Shown here: positions 30,744 to 41,234 of the stretch, in pieces
Position numbering within the stretch: position 1 is the first letter of the stretch
Layout: the number at the start of each line of letters is the position of its first letter
NCBI GenBank assembly: GCA_049366715.1
Contig: JBMNCQ010000074.1
Location: 1-64,000, forward strand
Direction: 5' to 3'
Length of the DNA: 64,000 nucleotides
DNA from: JBMNCQ01 sp049366715
GTDB lineage: Bacteria > Bacillota > Peptococcia > Peptococcales > BICA1-8
Made by a program: the position numbers and the translations under genes
The notes under the pieces: model-generated
What the model was told of the DNA's origin: nothing
The model's input: the letters and a program-made list of their open reading frames with translations, nothing else
The model's database searches: none

Positions 30744-33700
30744 ATGAATCCAGCACATGCGCTGAGAAACAGGCATACCTTTGCTCAAATCCATGAAAAA
30801 ATGGAAATGCCTAACCTTATTGAAATTCAACAAAACTCTTATCAGTGGTTTCTTGATGAGGGGCTAAGGGAAATGTTTCAAGATATTTCTCCAATTCAAG
30901 ATTTTACTGGTAATCTGATTTTAGAATTTGTTGATTACACTCTGGGGGAGCCCAAGTATGATGTTGAGGAGTGTAAAGAGAGAGACGTTACATATGCAGC
31001 CCCTTTACGTTTAAAGGTCAGACTTATTAATAAAGAAACAGGTGAGGTAAAAGAGCAAGAAGTTTTTATGGGTGATTTCCCTTTAATGACAAGTAAGGGA
31101 ACTTTCATTATTAATGGTGCCGAACGGGTAATCGTCAGCCAGCTGGTAAGGTCTCCCGGAGTATATTATTCGGAGACGATTGATACCAGCGGTAAACGAT
31201 TATACAATTCGACCATAATTCCTAACAGAGGGGCTTGGCTTGAATTTGAGACAGATGTTAATGAGAACTTATTCGTAAGAATAGATAGAACCAGAAAACT
31301 TCCTGCTACTGTTCTGTTAAGGGCTCTGGGTTATGGCAGTAATGGTCAGATTCTGGATTTGTTTGATAATGACGAAAGAATCAGGATGACTTTAGAAAGG
31401 GATCATACCGAGACCGAAGGGGAAGCTCTTGTTGAAATTTATAAAAGGCTGCGGCCGGGTGAGCCGCCTACTGTTGACAGCGCCAGGTCTTTATTAAACA
31501 CACTTTTTTTTGATCCCAAGCGCTATGATTTAGCCAAAGTAGGCCGGTACAAACTCAATAAAAAACTTAATTTAGGAATAGACCGGGATGTTAAACATAT
31601 CACCAGAGAAGATATTATAGCGGTAGTAAAATATCTGATCCGGCTGGTTAAAGGTGAAGGAAGACCTGATGATATCGATCATTTAGGCAACCGCCGTCTG
31701 CGCTCTGTCGGAGAACTTTTGCAAAATCAGTTCCGGATCGGACTCTCCAGGATGGAAAGGGTAGTACGGGAAAGAATGACTATCCAAGATGTTGATGTGA
31801 TTACGCCCCAGGTTTTAATTAATATCAGACCTGTTGTAGCGGCTATTAAAGAGTTCTTTGGTTCCAGTCAGTTATCGCAATTTATGGATCAAACCAACCC
31901 TTTGGCCGAACTCACCCATAAAAGGAGACTTAGTGCTTTGGGACCGGGAGGATTAAGCCGTGAAAGGGCAGGTTTCGAAGTGCGGGACGTCCACCATTCC
32001 CATTACGGCAGGATGTGTCCCATAGAAACTCCAGAAGGACCTAACATCGGATTGATTAGTTCGTTGAGTACTTATGCCCGCATTAATGAATTCGGGTTCA
32101 TAGAAGCCCCCTATCGAAAGGTAAATAAAGATGCAGGCAAAGTAACGAATGAAATTGTTTACTTAACTGCCGATGAAGAAGATAATTATATAGTAGCTCA
32201 GGCCAATGCCCCTCTTGATGACGAAGGTCACTTTATTAATAAGAAGGTTAATGCCCGGCATGGTCATGAAATATTGGTTGTTGATGCCGATAAAGTTGAT
32301 TATATGGATGTTTCGCCCAAACAGGTGGTTTCCATTGCTACCGCGATGATTCCATTTTTAGAGCATGATGATGCTAACCGTGCTCTGATGGGTGCTAACA
32401 TGCAGCGTCAGGCTGTGCCTCTGTTGCGCACCGATGCGCCTTATATCGGAACCGGGATGGAGTTTAAAGCAGCCTATGATTCGGGTGTACTGGTCATTGC
32501 AGAAAACGGCGGTGTAGTAGAACGGGTTACTGCCAATGAAATAATGATCAAAAATGACTCGGGAAAAAAGGATATGTACAAATTAACGAAATTTAATCGA
32601 TCTAACCAAGGAACTTGTATAAACCAAAAACCCTTGGTGAAAAAAGATCAGAGGATATTGAAAGGAGCCGTTTTAGCGGATGGCCCTTCTACCGACCAGG
32701 GGGAACTGGCTCTGGGACGTAATGTTTTAGTAGCCTTTATGACCTGGGAAGGTTACAATTACGAAGATGCTATTTTAATAAATGAAAAGCTGGTAAAAGA
32801 GGATTATTATACCTCTATTCATATCGAAGAATATGAATGTGATGCCCGGGATACGAAATTAGGCCCTGAGGAAATTACCCGTGATATCCCTAATGTAGGG
32901 GAAGATGTCTTAAAGAATCTTGATGAAAGAGGCATTATCAGAGTGGGGGCAGAAGTGAGGCCGGGGGATATCCTGGTCGGTAAAGTTACCCCGAAGGGTG
33001 AAACTGAGCTTACTGCAGAAGAAAGACTCTTGCGGGCTATTTTCGGAGAAAAGGCCCGGGAAGTCAGAGATACTTCCCTGCGTGTGCCCCACGGTGAAGC
33101 GGGGAAAATTGTTGATGTCAAAGTATTTACCAGGGAAAATGGTGATGAGCTGGCACCGGGAGTTAACCAGATAGTCAGAGTCTATATTGCGCAAAAGCGT
33201 AAGATTTCGGAAGGGGACAAGATGGCGGGACGGCACGGGAATAAAGGTGTTATTTCGCGGATTCTGCCTGAAGAAGATATGCCCTTTTTGCCGGATGGTA
33301 CTCCTGTAGAGGTTGTGTTAAATCCGCTGGGGGTGCCGTCTAGAATGAACATCGGTCAGGCTATGGAAACTCACTTGGGAATGGCTGCCAAGGCTCTTGG
33401 GATTCACATTGCCACGCCGGTTTTTGACGGAGCGTCGGAAAGGGATATATCTGAAATGCTTCTTAACGCAAATGACGCACGTCCGGACCTCAATTTTAAC
33501 GCGACAGGTAAATTTACCCTTAGAGACGGGAGATCAGGAGAGTTTTTTGATAATCCCGTTACGGTAGGAAACATGTATGTACTTAAACTGGCCCATTTAG
33601 TTGATGATAAGATCCATGCCCGCTCCACAGGTCCATATTCCCTCGTTACCCAGCAGCCTTTGGGCGGTAAAGCGCAGTTCGGGGGCCAGCGTTTTGGTGA

Positions 33701-34139
33701 GATGGAAGTTTGGGCTCTTGAAGCCTATGGGTCATCCTATACCTTGCAAGAGATATTAACTGTTAAATCTGATGATGTGGTAGGCCGCGTTAAAACTTAC
33801 GAAGCCATAGTTAAAGGAGAGAATGTTCCGGAGCCTGGTGTACCGGAATCCTTTAAAGTTTTGGTTAAAGAACTGCAGAGTTTATGTTTGGATGTCAAAA
33901 TTCTCTCCGAAGATGATGAAGAAATAGAGATTCGCGAAGCGGAAGAAGATATAGCAGAAACTGCCAAAGAATTAGGCTTAGATATTCAAGGTGATGATGA
34001 AAGAGACGGTAAAGCTCCGGGAGCCGATGAAGATTATTCTGATGATGAAATTGATGATGATGAAGATATCAATTTAGATGATGTGGAAATTAATTTTGAT
34101 ACCGAAGACGATGACGAGGATGAGGATGGTCTTTATTAA
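30744..34139 (+). CDS. rpoB: DNA-directed RNA polymerase subunit beta
   Basis: The catalytic-core beta subunit, 1131 residues. Seen are SRMERVVRERM, the rifampicin-pocket region FFGSSQLSQFMDQTNPLAEL and HKRRLSALGPGG, and GDKMAGRHGNKGV. The sensitive-type residues S, Q, D, H and S of the pocket are kept. The last about 45 residues form a very acidic tail rich in Asp and Glu. GGGGTGAGAG precedes the ATG. Confidence 0.98.
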   Translation: MNPAHALRNRHTFAQIHEKMEMPNLIEIQQNSYQWFLDEGLREMFQDISPIQDFTGNLILEFVDYTLGEPKYDVEECKERDVTYAAPLRLKVRLINKETGEVKEQEVFMGDFPLMTSKGTFIINGAERVIVSQLVRSPGVYYSETIDTSGKRLYNSTIIPNRGAWLEFETDVNENLFVRIDRTRKLPATVLLRALGYGSNGQILDLFDNDERIRMTLERDHTETEGEALVEIYKRLRPGEPPTVDSARSLLNTLFFDPKRYDLAKVGRYKLNKKLNLGIDRDVKHITREDIIAVVKYLIRLVKGEGRPDDIDHLGNRRLRSVGELLQNQFRIGLSRMERVVRERMTIQDVDVITPQVLINIRPVVAAIKEFFGSSQLSQFMDQTNPLAELTHKRRLSALGPGGLSRERAGFEVRDVHHSHYGRMCPIETPEGPNIGLISSLSTYARINEFGFIEAPYRKVNKDAGKVTNEIVYLTADEEDNYIVAQANAPLDDEGHFINKKVNARHGHEILVVDADKVDYMDVSPKQVVSIATAMIPFLEHDDANRALMGANMQRQAVPLLRTDAPYIGTGMEFKAAYDSGVLVIAENGGVVERVTANEIMIKNDSGKKDMYKLTKFNRSNQGTCINQKPLVKKDQRILKGAVLADGPSTDQGELALGRNVLVAFMTWEGYNYEDAILINEKLVKEDYYTSIHIEEYECDARDTKLGPEEITRDIPNVGEDVLKNLDERGIIRVGAEVRPGDILVGKVTPKGETELTAEERLLRAIFGEKAREVRDTSLRVPHGEAGKIVDVKVFTRENGDELAPGVNQIVRVYIAQKRKISEGDKMAGRHGNKGVISRILPEEDMPFLPDGTPVEVVLNPLGVPSRMNIGQAMETHLGMAAKALGIHIATPVFDGASERDISEMLLNANDARPDLNFNATGKFTLRDGRSGEFFDNPVTVGNMYVLKLAHLVDDKIHARSTGPYSLVTQQPLGGKAQFGGQRFGEMEVWALEAYGSSYTLQEILTVKSDDVVGRVKTYEAIVKGENVPEPGVPESFKVLVKELQSLCLDVKILSEDDEEIEIREAEEDIAETAKELGLDIQGDDERDGKAPGADEDYSDDEIDDDEDINLDDVEINFDTEDDDEDEDGLY

Positions 34140-34173
34140 GAAATAAATTGATTCAGGGAAGGGAGCGAGGCCC

Positions 34174-37100
34174 TTGTTAGATGTTAATAATTTTGATCGA
34201 ATGCGAATAGGTTTAGCCTCTCCGGAACAAATCCGTGCTTGGTCCAGCGGGGAAGTAAAAAAGCCGGAAACAATAAACTACCGTACTCTTAAACCGGAAC
34301 GGGAAGGCTTGTTCTGTGAGAAAATATTTGGCCCGACTCGTGATTGGGAGTGTCACTGCGGTAAATATAAGAGGGTGCGCTATAAAGGGATTATTTGTGA
34401 TAGATGTGGTGTTGAAGTTACTCGCTCAAAAGTAAGAAGGGAAAGGCTGGGGCATATTGAGCTTGCTGCACCCTGTTCCCACATCTGGTATTTTAAAGGT
34501 ATTCCCAGCCGGATGGGATTATTGTTAGATATGTCTCCCAGGTCATTAGAAAAGGTAATTTATTTTGTCTCTTATATTGTAATTGATCCGGGGGATACCC
34601 CTTTAATGAAAAAACAATTATTAACTGAAACTGAATATAGAGAGTATAAAGATAAATACAGCAATCGTTTTGAGGCCAGCATCGGTGCCGAAGCTGTTAA
34701 AAGTCTACTGGAAGAGATTAATCTGGAGAACCTTCATCAGGAACTTCGTACTGAGATTAAAGAAACTACAGGTCAGAGAAAAATCCGCGCAATTCGCCGG
34801 CTGGAGGTCGTAGAAGCTCTTAAGAAATCAGGTAATGAACCCAGCTGGATGGTAATGGATGTTCTGCCTGTGATTCCGCCTGAATTAAGGCCGATGGTAC
34901 AGCTGGATGGGGGCAGGTTTGCAACTTCTGATTTGAACGATCTCTACCGGAGGGTCATTAATAGAAATAACCGTTTGAAAAGATTACTGGACCTAGGTGC
35001 TCCCGATATCATTGTACGTAATGAAAAAAGAATGCTGCAGGAAGCGGTGGATGCTTTAATTGATAATGGCAGGAGAGGCCGGCCTGTGACAGGACCGGGC
35101 AACCGGCCCCTTAAATCTTTAAGTGATATGCTTAAAGGAAAACAGGGACGGTTCCGGCAGAATCTTTTAGGAAAGCGGGTTGATTATTCCGGACGTTCCG
35201 TTATTGTTGTAGGTCCGGAATTAAAGCTTCATCAATGCGGTTTGCCGAAAGAAATGGCTTTGGAACTCTTTAAGCCCTTTGTAATGAAGAAACTGGTTAA
35301 CGATGGTTATGCTCATAATATTAAGAGTGCGAAGCGTATGGTAGAAAGAGTGAAAACAGAAGTCTGGGATGTTCTGGAAGAGGTTATTAAAGAACATCCG
35401 GTTCTCTTAAACCGTGCGCCAACCCTTCATAGACTCGGTATTCAAGCCTTTGAACCTGTTCTGGTCGAGGGGAGAGCTTTACAAATTCATCCTTTAGTTT
35501 GCCCGGCTTATAATGCGGACTTTGACGGGGACCAAATGGCCGTACACGTACCTCTTTCAGCCGAAGCCCAAGCTGAAGCCCGGATTTTAATGCTGGCAGC
35601 CCATAACATATTAAATCCCAAGGATGGCCGCCCCGTTGTTACACCTACGCAGGATATGGTATTAGGGTCCTATTACTTAACAGTAGAAAAACCCGGCGTA
35701 CTGGGCGAAGGCAAAATATTAAAAGATAACGATGAAGTCATTACAGCCTATGAAGCTAACGCCGTTGATATTCATGCGAAAATAAAAGTCCGCCAGCCGG
35801 ATGGCAGTCGTTTAGAAACAACAGTAGGCCGGATTATTTTCAACTCCGTTATACCCAAAGAAGTTGGTTATATAAACGAGGTTGCGACGAAGAAGGTTCT
35901 CGGAAAAATCGTGGCTAAATGCTATAGTAAACTGGGTTCCAGTGCTACGGCCGAAATGCTGGACGGGATTAAAAAATTGGGCTTTACCTTCTCAACAAAA
36001 GCGGGAATTACAATTAGTATAAGTGACATTATAGTTCCTGATAAGAAGATTGAAATATTAAGTGAATCTGATGCTAAGGTTGAGAGTATCGAGCAAAAAT
36101 TCCGAAGAGGTCTGATTACCGAAGAAGAACGTTATCAGCTGATCATCGATGTTTGGAATAAAGCTACCGACGGAGTGACCAAGGCATTACTGGAAAATCT
36201 TGATGAATATAATAATATTTACATGATGGCCACCTCCGGTGCCCGGGGTAATATTCAGCAGATTCGTCAGTTGGCAGGTATGCGTGGTCTGATGGCCGAC
36301 CCATCGGGTAGAACCATCGAATTACCGATTAAGGCTAATTTCCGGGAAGGTTTAACTGTACTGGAATATTTCATATCGACTCATGGTGCCCGTAAAGGTT
36401 TGGCGGATACGGCGTTAAGAACTGCCGATTCAGGATATCTGACCCGTCGTTTGGTTGATGTTGCCCAGGATGTAATTGTTAGAGAAGATGACTGCGGAAC
36501 CCTTGATGGTATATCTGTAGATGCTGTTAAGAACGGCAACGAAATAATTGAACCTTTGGAAGAAAGAATTGCCGGCCGCTTTGCTCTTAAGGATATTGTT
36601 CATCCCGAAACCGGGGAAGTTCTGGTAGAAGCGAATGAGATGATTACCGATGATATGGCTGAGGAAATTGCGAAATTAGACTTTACCAGAATTGACATTA
36701 GGTCGGCATTGACTTGTAAAACCCGTTATGGCGTATGCCGCAAATGTTATGGCCGTAATTTAGCGACAGGCTTACACGTGGATATTGGTGAAGCTGTAGG
36801 TATAATTGCTGCTCAGTCCATCGGTGAACCCGGCACGCAGTTGACAATGCGTACTTTCCATACCGGGGGTGTTGCCGGTGATGATATTACTCAGGGTCTG
36901 CCCAGAGTTGAGGAGTTATTTGAGGCTAGAAAACCAAAAGGTCAGGCGATCATAGCGGAAACCGAAGGCGTAGTTAAGATAAATGAAGTGAAAAGCCGTA
37001 AAGAAATAGAAGTTATAACCGGTGAGGGAGAAGCCCGCTCGTATCAAGTTCCTTACGGATCGCGGATAAAAGTACTGGACGGGCAGAAGGTTGACCCGGG

Positions 37101-37632
37101 GACGGAGTTAACCGAAGGATCCGTTAACCCCCATGATTTATTGAGGATTAAAGGGATTAGAGGAGTTCAGTCTTACCTGTTGCAAGAGGTTCAGAAAGTT
37201 TATCGCCTGCAAGGGGTTGATATCAACGATAAGCATATTGAAGTAATGGTAAGACAAATGCTCCGTAAAGTTAAGGTTGAGGAGGCAGGAGATACCGATC
37301 TTTTACCGGGAGGATTAGTGGATATTTTCGATTTTGAAGATGAGAATAGCCGCGTGCAGGAATTCGGCGGAGAACCGGCTACGGCTAAGCCCGTATTATT
37401 AGGTATTACCAAAGCATCACTGGCTACCGATTCCTTCTTATCCGCAGCTTCATTCCAGGAAACAACCAGAGTACTTACTGATGCGGCGATTAAAGGCAAA
37501 ATCGATCCGCTCTTAGGATTAAAGGAAAATGTGATTATCGGGAAACTAATTCCGGCGGGTACCGGTATGAGCAGATACAGAAACCTTAAGGTCATTTCCC
37601 AAGAGCCGGTTTTAGCGGATATGGAAGAGTAA
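34174..37632 (+). CDS. rpoC: DNA-directed RNA polymerase subunit beta'
   Basis: The 1152-residue subunit with the active site. The N-terminal zinc site (CHCGKYK, CDRCGVEV), the catalytic NADFDGDQMAVH and the second zinc site CGTLDG/CKTRYGVCRKCYG are present. The start is TTG at 34174 with purine-rich GGGAAGGGAGCGAGG upstream. It lies 34 bases after rpoB, in one operon. Confidence 0.98.
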   Translation: MLDVNNFDRMRIGLASPEQIRAWSSGEVKKPETINYRTLKPEREGLFCEKIFGPTRDWECHCGKYKRVRYKGIICDRCGVEVTRSKVRRERLGHIELAAPCSHIWYFKGIPSRMGLLLDMSPRSLEKVIYFVSYIVIDPGDTPLMKKQLLTETEYREYKDKYSNRFEASIGAEAVKSLLEEINLENLHQELRTEIKETTGQRKIRAIRRLEVVEALKKSGNEPSWMVMDVLPVIPPELRPMVQLDGGRFATSDLNDLYRRVINRNNRLKRLLDLGAPDIIVRNEKRMLQEAVDALIDNGRRGRPVTGPGNRPLKSLSDMLKGKQGRFRQNLLGKRVDYSGRSVIVVGPELKLHQCGLPKEMALELFKPFVMKKLVNDGYAHNIKSAKRMVERVKTEVWDVLEEVIKEHPVLLNRAPTLHRLGIQAFEPVLVEGRALQIHPLVCPAYNADFDGDQMAVHVPLSAEAQAEARILMLAAHNILNPKDGRPVVTPTQDMVLGSYYLTVEKPGVLGEGKILKDNDEVITAYEANAVDIHAKIKVRQPDGSRLETTVGRIIFNSVIPKEVGYINEVATKKVLGKIVAKCYSKLGSSATAEMLDGIKKLGFTFSTKAGITISISDIIVPDKKIEILSESDAKVESIEQKFRRGLITEEERYQLIIDVWNKATDGVTKALLENLDEYNNIYMMATSGARGNIQQIRQLAGMRGLMADPSGRTIELPIKANFREGLTVLEYFISTHGARKGLADTALRTADSGYLTRRLVDVAQDVIVREDDCGTLDGISVDAVKNGNEIIEPLEERIAGRFALKDIVHPETGEVLVEANEMITDDMAEEIAKLDFTRIDIRSALTCKTRYGVCRKCYGRNLATGLHVDIGEAVGIIAAQSIGEPGTQLTMRTFHTGGVAGDDITQGLPRVEELFEARKPKGQAIIAETEGVVKINEVKSRKEIEVITGEGEARSYQVPYGSRIKVLDGQKVDPGTELTEGSVNPHDLLRIKGIRGVQSYLLQEVQKVYRLQGVDINDKHIEVMVRQMLRKVKVEEAGDTDLLPGGLVDIFDFEDENSRVQEFGGEPATAKPVLLGITKASLATDSFLSAASFQETTRVLTDAAIKGKIDPLLGLKENVIIGKLIPAGTGMSRYRNLKVISQEPVLADMEE

Positions 37633-37640
37633 TCTCAAGC

Positions 37641-37669
37641 TTGACAGTAAATACTTGTGGTGATAAAAT
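37641..37669 (+). promoter_or_regulatory. Strong internal promoter before the str genes
   Basis: TTGACA at 37641-37646, 17 bases, and an extended -10, TGA-TAAAAT, ending at 37669. It would transcribe the L7Ae-like gene, rpsL, rpsG and fusA. Confidence 0.8.
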
Positions 37670-37707
37670 ATCCAAGTGTGTGTAGTATAGGGGAGGGTTT
37701 TAGTGGA

Positions 37708-37953
37708 ATGAGTGAGTTAAGAAACTTGCCCAAGGTTATCGGTACAAAACAAACTGCTAAAGCCTTGCAGAAAGATGAAGTTTCTGTACTGTATATTGCT
37801 AAAGATGCCGAAAACCGCATTATTGAACCTTTGGAATCCCAGGCCAGAGAGAATGGTGTGCAAGTGGTGCGGGTTCCGAATATGAAGGAACTGGGAAAGG
37901 CTTTCGGTATTGAAGTGGGTGCGGCAGCGGCAGCACTTTTAAAAAAGTATTAA
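37708..37953 (+). CDS. L7Ae-family ribosomal protein (YbxF-like)
   Basis: An 81-residue protein of the L7Ae/L30e/S12e family, which binds kink-turn RNA. The C-terminal VPNMKELGKAFGIEVGAAAAALL is typical. In Bacillus the equivalent (YbxF) sits at the same place between rpoC and rpsL. ATG at 37708 follows GGGGAGG; the frame is open upstream but not family-like. Confidence 0.92.
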   Translation: MSELRNLPKVIGTKQTAKALQKDEVSVLYIAKDAENRIIEPLESQARENGVQVVRVPNMKELGKAFGIEVGAAAAALLKKY

Positions 37954-37961
37954 TGTTAGAG

Positions 37962-37988
37962 AGTCGAGGCTCTAATTCAGTCTCGACT
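37962..37988 (+). promoter_or_regulatory. Hairpin in the rpsL leader
   Basis: AGTCGAG at 37962-37968 pairs with CTCGACT at 37982-37988. It may be part of a leader for rpsL-rpsG control; no terminator T-run. Confidence 0.4.
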
Positions 37989-38041
37989 TCCAACTATTTT
38001 TAAAACAAATTATTTTTGAGCTGAGGAAGGAGGTGTAGGGG

Positions 38042-38425
38042 ATGCCAACAATCAGTCAATTGGTTAGAAAAGGTAGAAGTGTTATTGGTAAAAAGTCTAC
38101 TGCTCCTGCTTTAAAAGAAAATCCGCAGAAAAGAGGAGTATGTACTAGAGTTTATACAACTACACCTAAAAAACCAAATTCTGCGTTGCGTAAAGTAGCG
38201 AGGGTTAGGTTGACAAATGGTATAGAAGTAACTGCTTATATTCCTGGTATTGGACACAATTTACAAGAGCACTCCGTGGTACTTGTAAGAGGTGGTCGTG
38301 TAAAAGACATTCCTGGTGTGCGTTATCACTTAGTACGCGGTACTTTAGATGCTGCAGGTGTACAAAACCGTAACCAGGCTCGTTCCAAGTATGGAACAAA
38401 AAGAGCGAAAAAAGCGAAAAAATAG
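38042..38425 (+). CDS. rpsL: 30S ribosomal protein S12
   Basis: A decoding-centre protein of 127 residues. The streptomycin-site loops TTPKKPNSALRK and RGGRVKDIPGVRYH have the wild-type lysines, so the drug-sensitive form is expected. AGGAGGTG precedes the ATG. Confidence 0.98.
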   Translation: MPTISQLVRKGRSVIGKKSTAPALKENPQKRGVCTRVYTTTPKKPNSALRKVARVRLTNGIEVTAYIPGIGHNLQEHSVVLVRGGRVKDIPGVRYHLVRGTLDAAGVQNRNQARSKYGTKRAKKAKK

Positions 38426-38441
38426 TTGAAGGGGGGAGAAT

Positions 38442-38912
38442 ATGCCTAGAAAAGGTGCTGTTCCCAAAAGAGAGTTATTGGCTGATCCGATATTTAATAG
38501 TAAAAAAGTTACGAAATTGATCAATCAGGTTATGCTTGATGGTAAAAAAGGTGCAGCAGAAAAAGCTGTTTATGATGCTTTTGATATGATAAAAGATAAA
38601 ACAGGTAAAGAGCCTTTGGAGGTTTACGAGGAGGCGCTGAAAAATGTGATGCCTGTTTTAGAAGTTAAAGCCCGCCGGGTAGGGGGGGCTAACTATCAGG
38701 TTCCTGTGGAAGTTAGAACCGACCGCCGGCAGACGCTGGGGATTCGGTGGCTGGTAACATATGCCCGTAAACGGGGTGAAAAAACTATGGATTTAAGACT
38801 GGCCGGCGAATTAATGGACGCGGCGAACAATACGGGCGGTTCGGTTAAAAAACGTGAAGACACACATAAAATGGCTGAGGCTAACAAAGCTTTTGCTCAT
38901 TATCGTTGGTAG
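38442..38912 (+). CDS. rpsG: 30S ribosomal protein S7
   Basis: A 156-residue primary assembly protein of the 30S head. The VGGANYQVPVEVR and ANKAFAHYRW stretches are diagnostic. It is the usual str-operon repressor in E. coli. GGGGGGAG precedes the ATG. Confidence 0.98.
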   Translation: MPRKGAVPKRELLADPIFNSKKVTKLINQVMLDGKKGAAEKAVYDAFDMIKDKTGKEPLEVYEEALKNVMPVLEVKARRVGGANYQVPVEVRTDRRQTLGIRWLVTYARKRGEKTMDLRLAGELMDAANNTGGSVKKREDTHKMAEANKAFAHYRW

Positions 38913-38985
38913 ATAAAAGGTGGTTGTTTATTTGGGGTAACCCAGAAGATTTTGTTGCCAACACAGGCTGGAAGGAGGATTGAAC

Positions 38986-41064
38986 GTGGCTCGCGCTTTT
39001 CCATTAGATAAAACAAGAAACATAGGTATAATGGCTCATATCGATGCTGGGAAAACCACCACAACTGAGCGGATTCTTTTTTATACAGGTCGTGTTCATA
39101 AGATTGGTGAGGTTCACGACGGTGCTGCTACTATGGACTGGATGGTTCAAGAACAGGAAAGAGGTATTACAATTACCTCAGCTGCTACTACTGCTCAGTG
39201 GAAAGGACACCGTATTAACATAATCGATACGCCAGGGCACGTGGATTTCACAGTAGAGGTAGAACGTTCCTTGAGGGTACTGGATAGTTCTGTTGCTGTT
39301 TTTTGTGCTGTTGGCGGAGTAGAACCACAATCAGAAACAGTGTGGCGTCAGGCAGATAAATATGGTGTCCCGAGGCTTGCTTTTGTGAATAAAATGGACC
39401 GAATTGGCGCTGATTTCTTAAATGTTGTTGAACAAATTCGTAATAGATTAGGTGCAAATCCCATTCCGATCCAATTACCCATTGGAAGCGAGGATGAATT
39501 CAAAGGCATTATTGATTTAGTTAAAAACAGGGCGTATTTTTATGCCGATGATTTGGGCACCCGGACAGATGAACAGGATATTCCTGCGGATTTAGCCGAT
39601 TTAGCGGCTGAATACAGAGAAAAACTTCTAGAAGCTGTTGCTGAAAGCGACGAAGATCTGATGATGAAGTATCTGGAAGGGGAAGAACTATCTGAAGAGG
39701 AGATTAAATCTGCTCTCCGCAAAGCGACTATAGATGTGAAAATTATTCCTGTTCTATGCGGGTCCGCTTTTAAGAATAAAGGTGTTCAGCTATTACTGGA
39801 TGCTGTTGTTGAATACTGTCCGTCACCTTTGGATATTCCGCCTATTCATGGCATTTTGCCCGACAGTGATGACGAGGCTTTCCGCAAAGCAGATGATAAT
39901 GAACCCTTTAGTGCACTGGCTTTTAAAATAATGTCGGATCCCTATGTAGGAAAGCTGACATTCTTCCGTGTTTATTCAGGAACAATGAAAGCCGGTTCCT
40001 ACGTATATAATTCGACAAAAGGTAAGAAAGAAAGATTGGGTCGTATTTTACAGATGCATGCTAACCACCGGGAAGAAGTCGATCTGGTTTATGCCGGAGA
40101 CATTGCGGCTGCCGTTGGTTTTAAGGACACAACTACCGGGGATACCCTTTGTACTGACGATGCAATGATTATTTTGGAATCCATGGAATTCCCGGAACCG
40201 GTTATTGAAGTGGCCATTGAACCAAGTACTAAAGCTGATCAGGAAAAAATGGGGATGTCCTTATCTAAGTTAGCTGAGGAAGATCCGACCTTTAAAACTT
40301 ATACTGATGAAGAAACCGGTCAAACGATCATCGCCGGAATGGGTGAACTGCATTTAGAGATCATTACCGACAGATTGCTGAGAGAATTTAAAGTTGATGC
40401 AAAAGTCGGCAGACCTCAAGTTGCTTATAAGGAGACAATCCGCAAAACGATCAAAGCAGAAGGAAAGTTTATCCGTCAATCCGGTGGCCGCGGGCAATAC
40501 GGTCATTGTGTTGTTGAATTCTCACCTTTAGAACCGGGCAGCGGTTATCAGTTTGAAAGCAAAATTGTGGGCGGCGTAGTTCCTAAGGAATATATTACAC
40601 CTATTGATGCCGGTATCCGGGAAGCGATGGAAAACGGTATTTCGGCGGGTTATCCGGCCGTAGATATTAAAGCTACTCTGCTGGATGGTTCATATCATGA
40701 GGTTGACTCCTCGGAAATGGCTTTTAAAGTGGCCGGTTCCATGTCTTTTAAAAGTGCAGGTGCTAAAGCTAATCCTGTGATTTTAGAACCGATTATGAAG
40801 GTAGAAGTTGTTGTTGCGGAAGAGTTTATGGGTGATGTTATGGGTGATATAAACTCTCGGCGCGGTAGAATAGAAGGAATGGAGCCTAGAGGTAATACTC
40901 AGGTAATAAGATCCTTTGTCCCTCTTTCCGAAATGTTTGGTTATGCTACGGACCTGCGCTCAAAAACTCAGGGTCGTGGAACATATACGATGTTTTTTGC
41001 CCACTATGATGAGGTTCCGAAGAATATTTCCGAAGAAATTATTGCCAAAAGACAGGGAAGATAA
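38986..41064 (+). CDS. fusA: Elongation factor G
   Basis: The translocation GTPase, 692 residues. G1 is AHIDAGKTTTTERIL, then DTPGHVDF and NKMDR. GTG at 38986 has GAAGGAGG at the right distance; a TTG two codons earlier is too close to it. It is 171 bases upstream of tuf copy 2. Confidence 0.98.
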   Translation: MARAFPLDKTRNIGIMAHIDAGKTTTTERILFYTGRVHKIGEVHDGAATMDWMVQEQERGITITSAATTAQWKGHRINIIDTPGHVDFTVEVERSLRVLDSSVAVFCAVGGVEPQSETVWRQADKYGVPRLAFVNKMDRIGADFLNVVEQIRNRLGANPIPIQLPIGSEDEFKGIIDLVKNRAYFYADDLGTRTDEQDIPADLADLAAEYREKLLEAVAESDEDLMMKYLEGEELSEEEIKSALRKATIDVKIIPVLCGSAFKNKGVQLLLDAVVEYCPSPLDIPPIHGILPDSDDEAFRKADDNEPFSALAFKIMSDPYVGKLTFFRVYSGTMKAGSYVYNSTKGKKERLGRILQMHANHREEVDLVYAGDIAAAVGFKDTTTGDTLCTDDAMIILESMEFPEPVIEVAIEPSTKADQEKMGMSLSKLAEEDPTFKTYTDEETGQTIIAGMGELHLEIITDRLLREFKVDAKVGRPQVAYKETIRKTIKAEGKFIRQSGGRGQYGHCVVEFSPLEPGSGYQFESKIVGGVVPKEYITPIDAGIREAMENGISAGYPAVDIKATLLDGSYHEVDSSEMAFKVAGSMSFKSAGAKANPVILEPIMKVEVVVAEEFMGDVMGDINSRRGRIEGMEPRGNTQVIRSFVPLSEMFGYATDLRSKTQGRGTYTMFFAHYDEVPKNISEEIIAKRQGR

Positions 41065-41065
41065 C

Positions 41066-41234
41066 ATGGCTGGTAAGCTAAATTTTTAGGTCAAGGTAAG
41101 CTTTCGGGTGATATTAACAGGTCGGGTAGAGGGAAAAGATATCTTAACCTTTATCTAGCGCAGGAAGTGTGGCGATACCTTAACCTTTTAACCTAAAGAA
41201 TTAACAATTATAAGTTGAAGGAGGAAAATGAAAG
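41066..41234 (+). promoter_or_regulatory. Shared leader of tuf copy 2
   Basis: From 41093 to the ATG this equals the leader of tuf copy 1 with one substitution (C at 41118). Only one of the two GCTTTCGGGT units is kept. No promoter as clear as that of copy 1 is visible, so tuf copy 2 is probably read from fusA. Confidence 0.55.
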
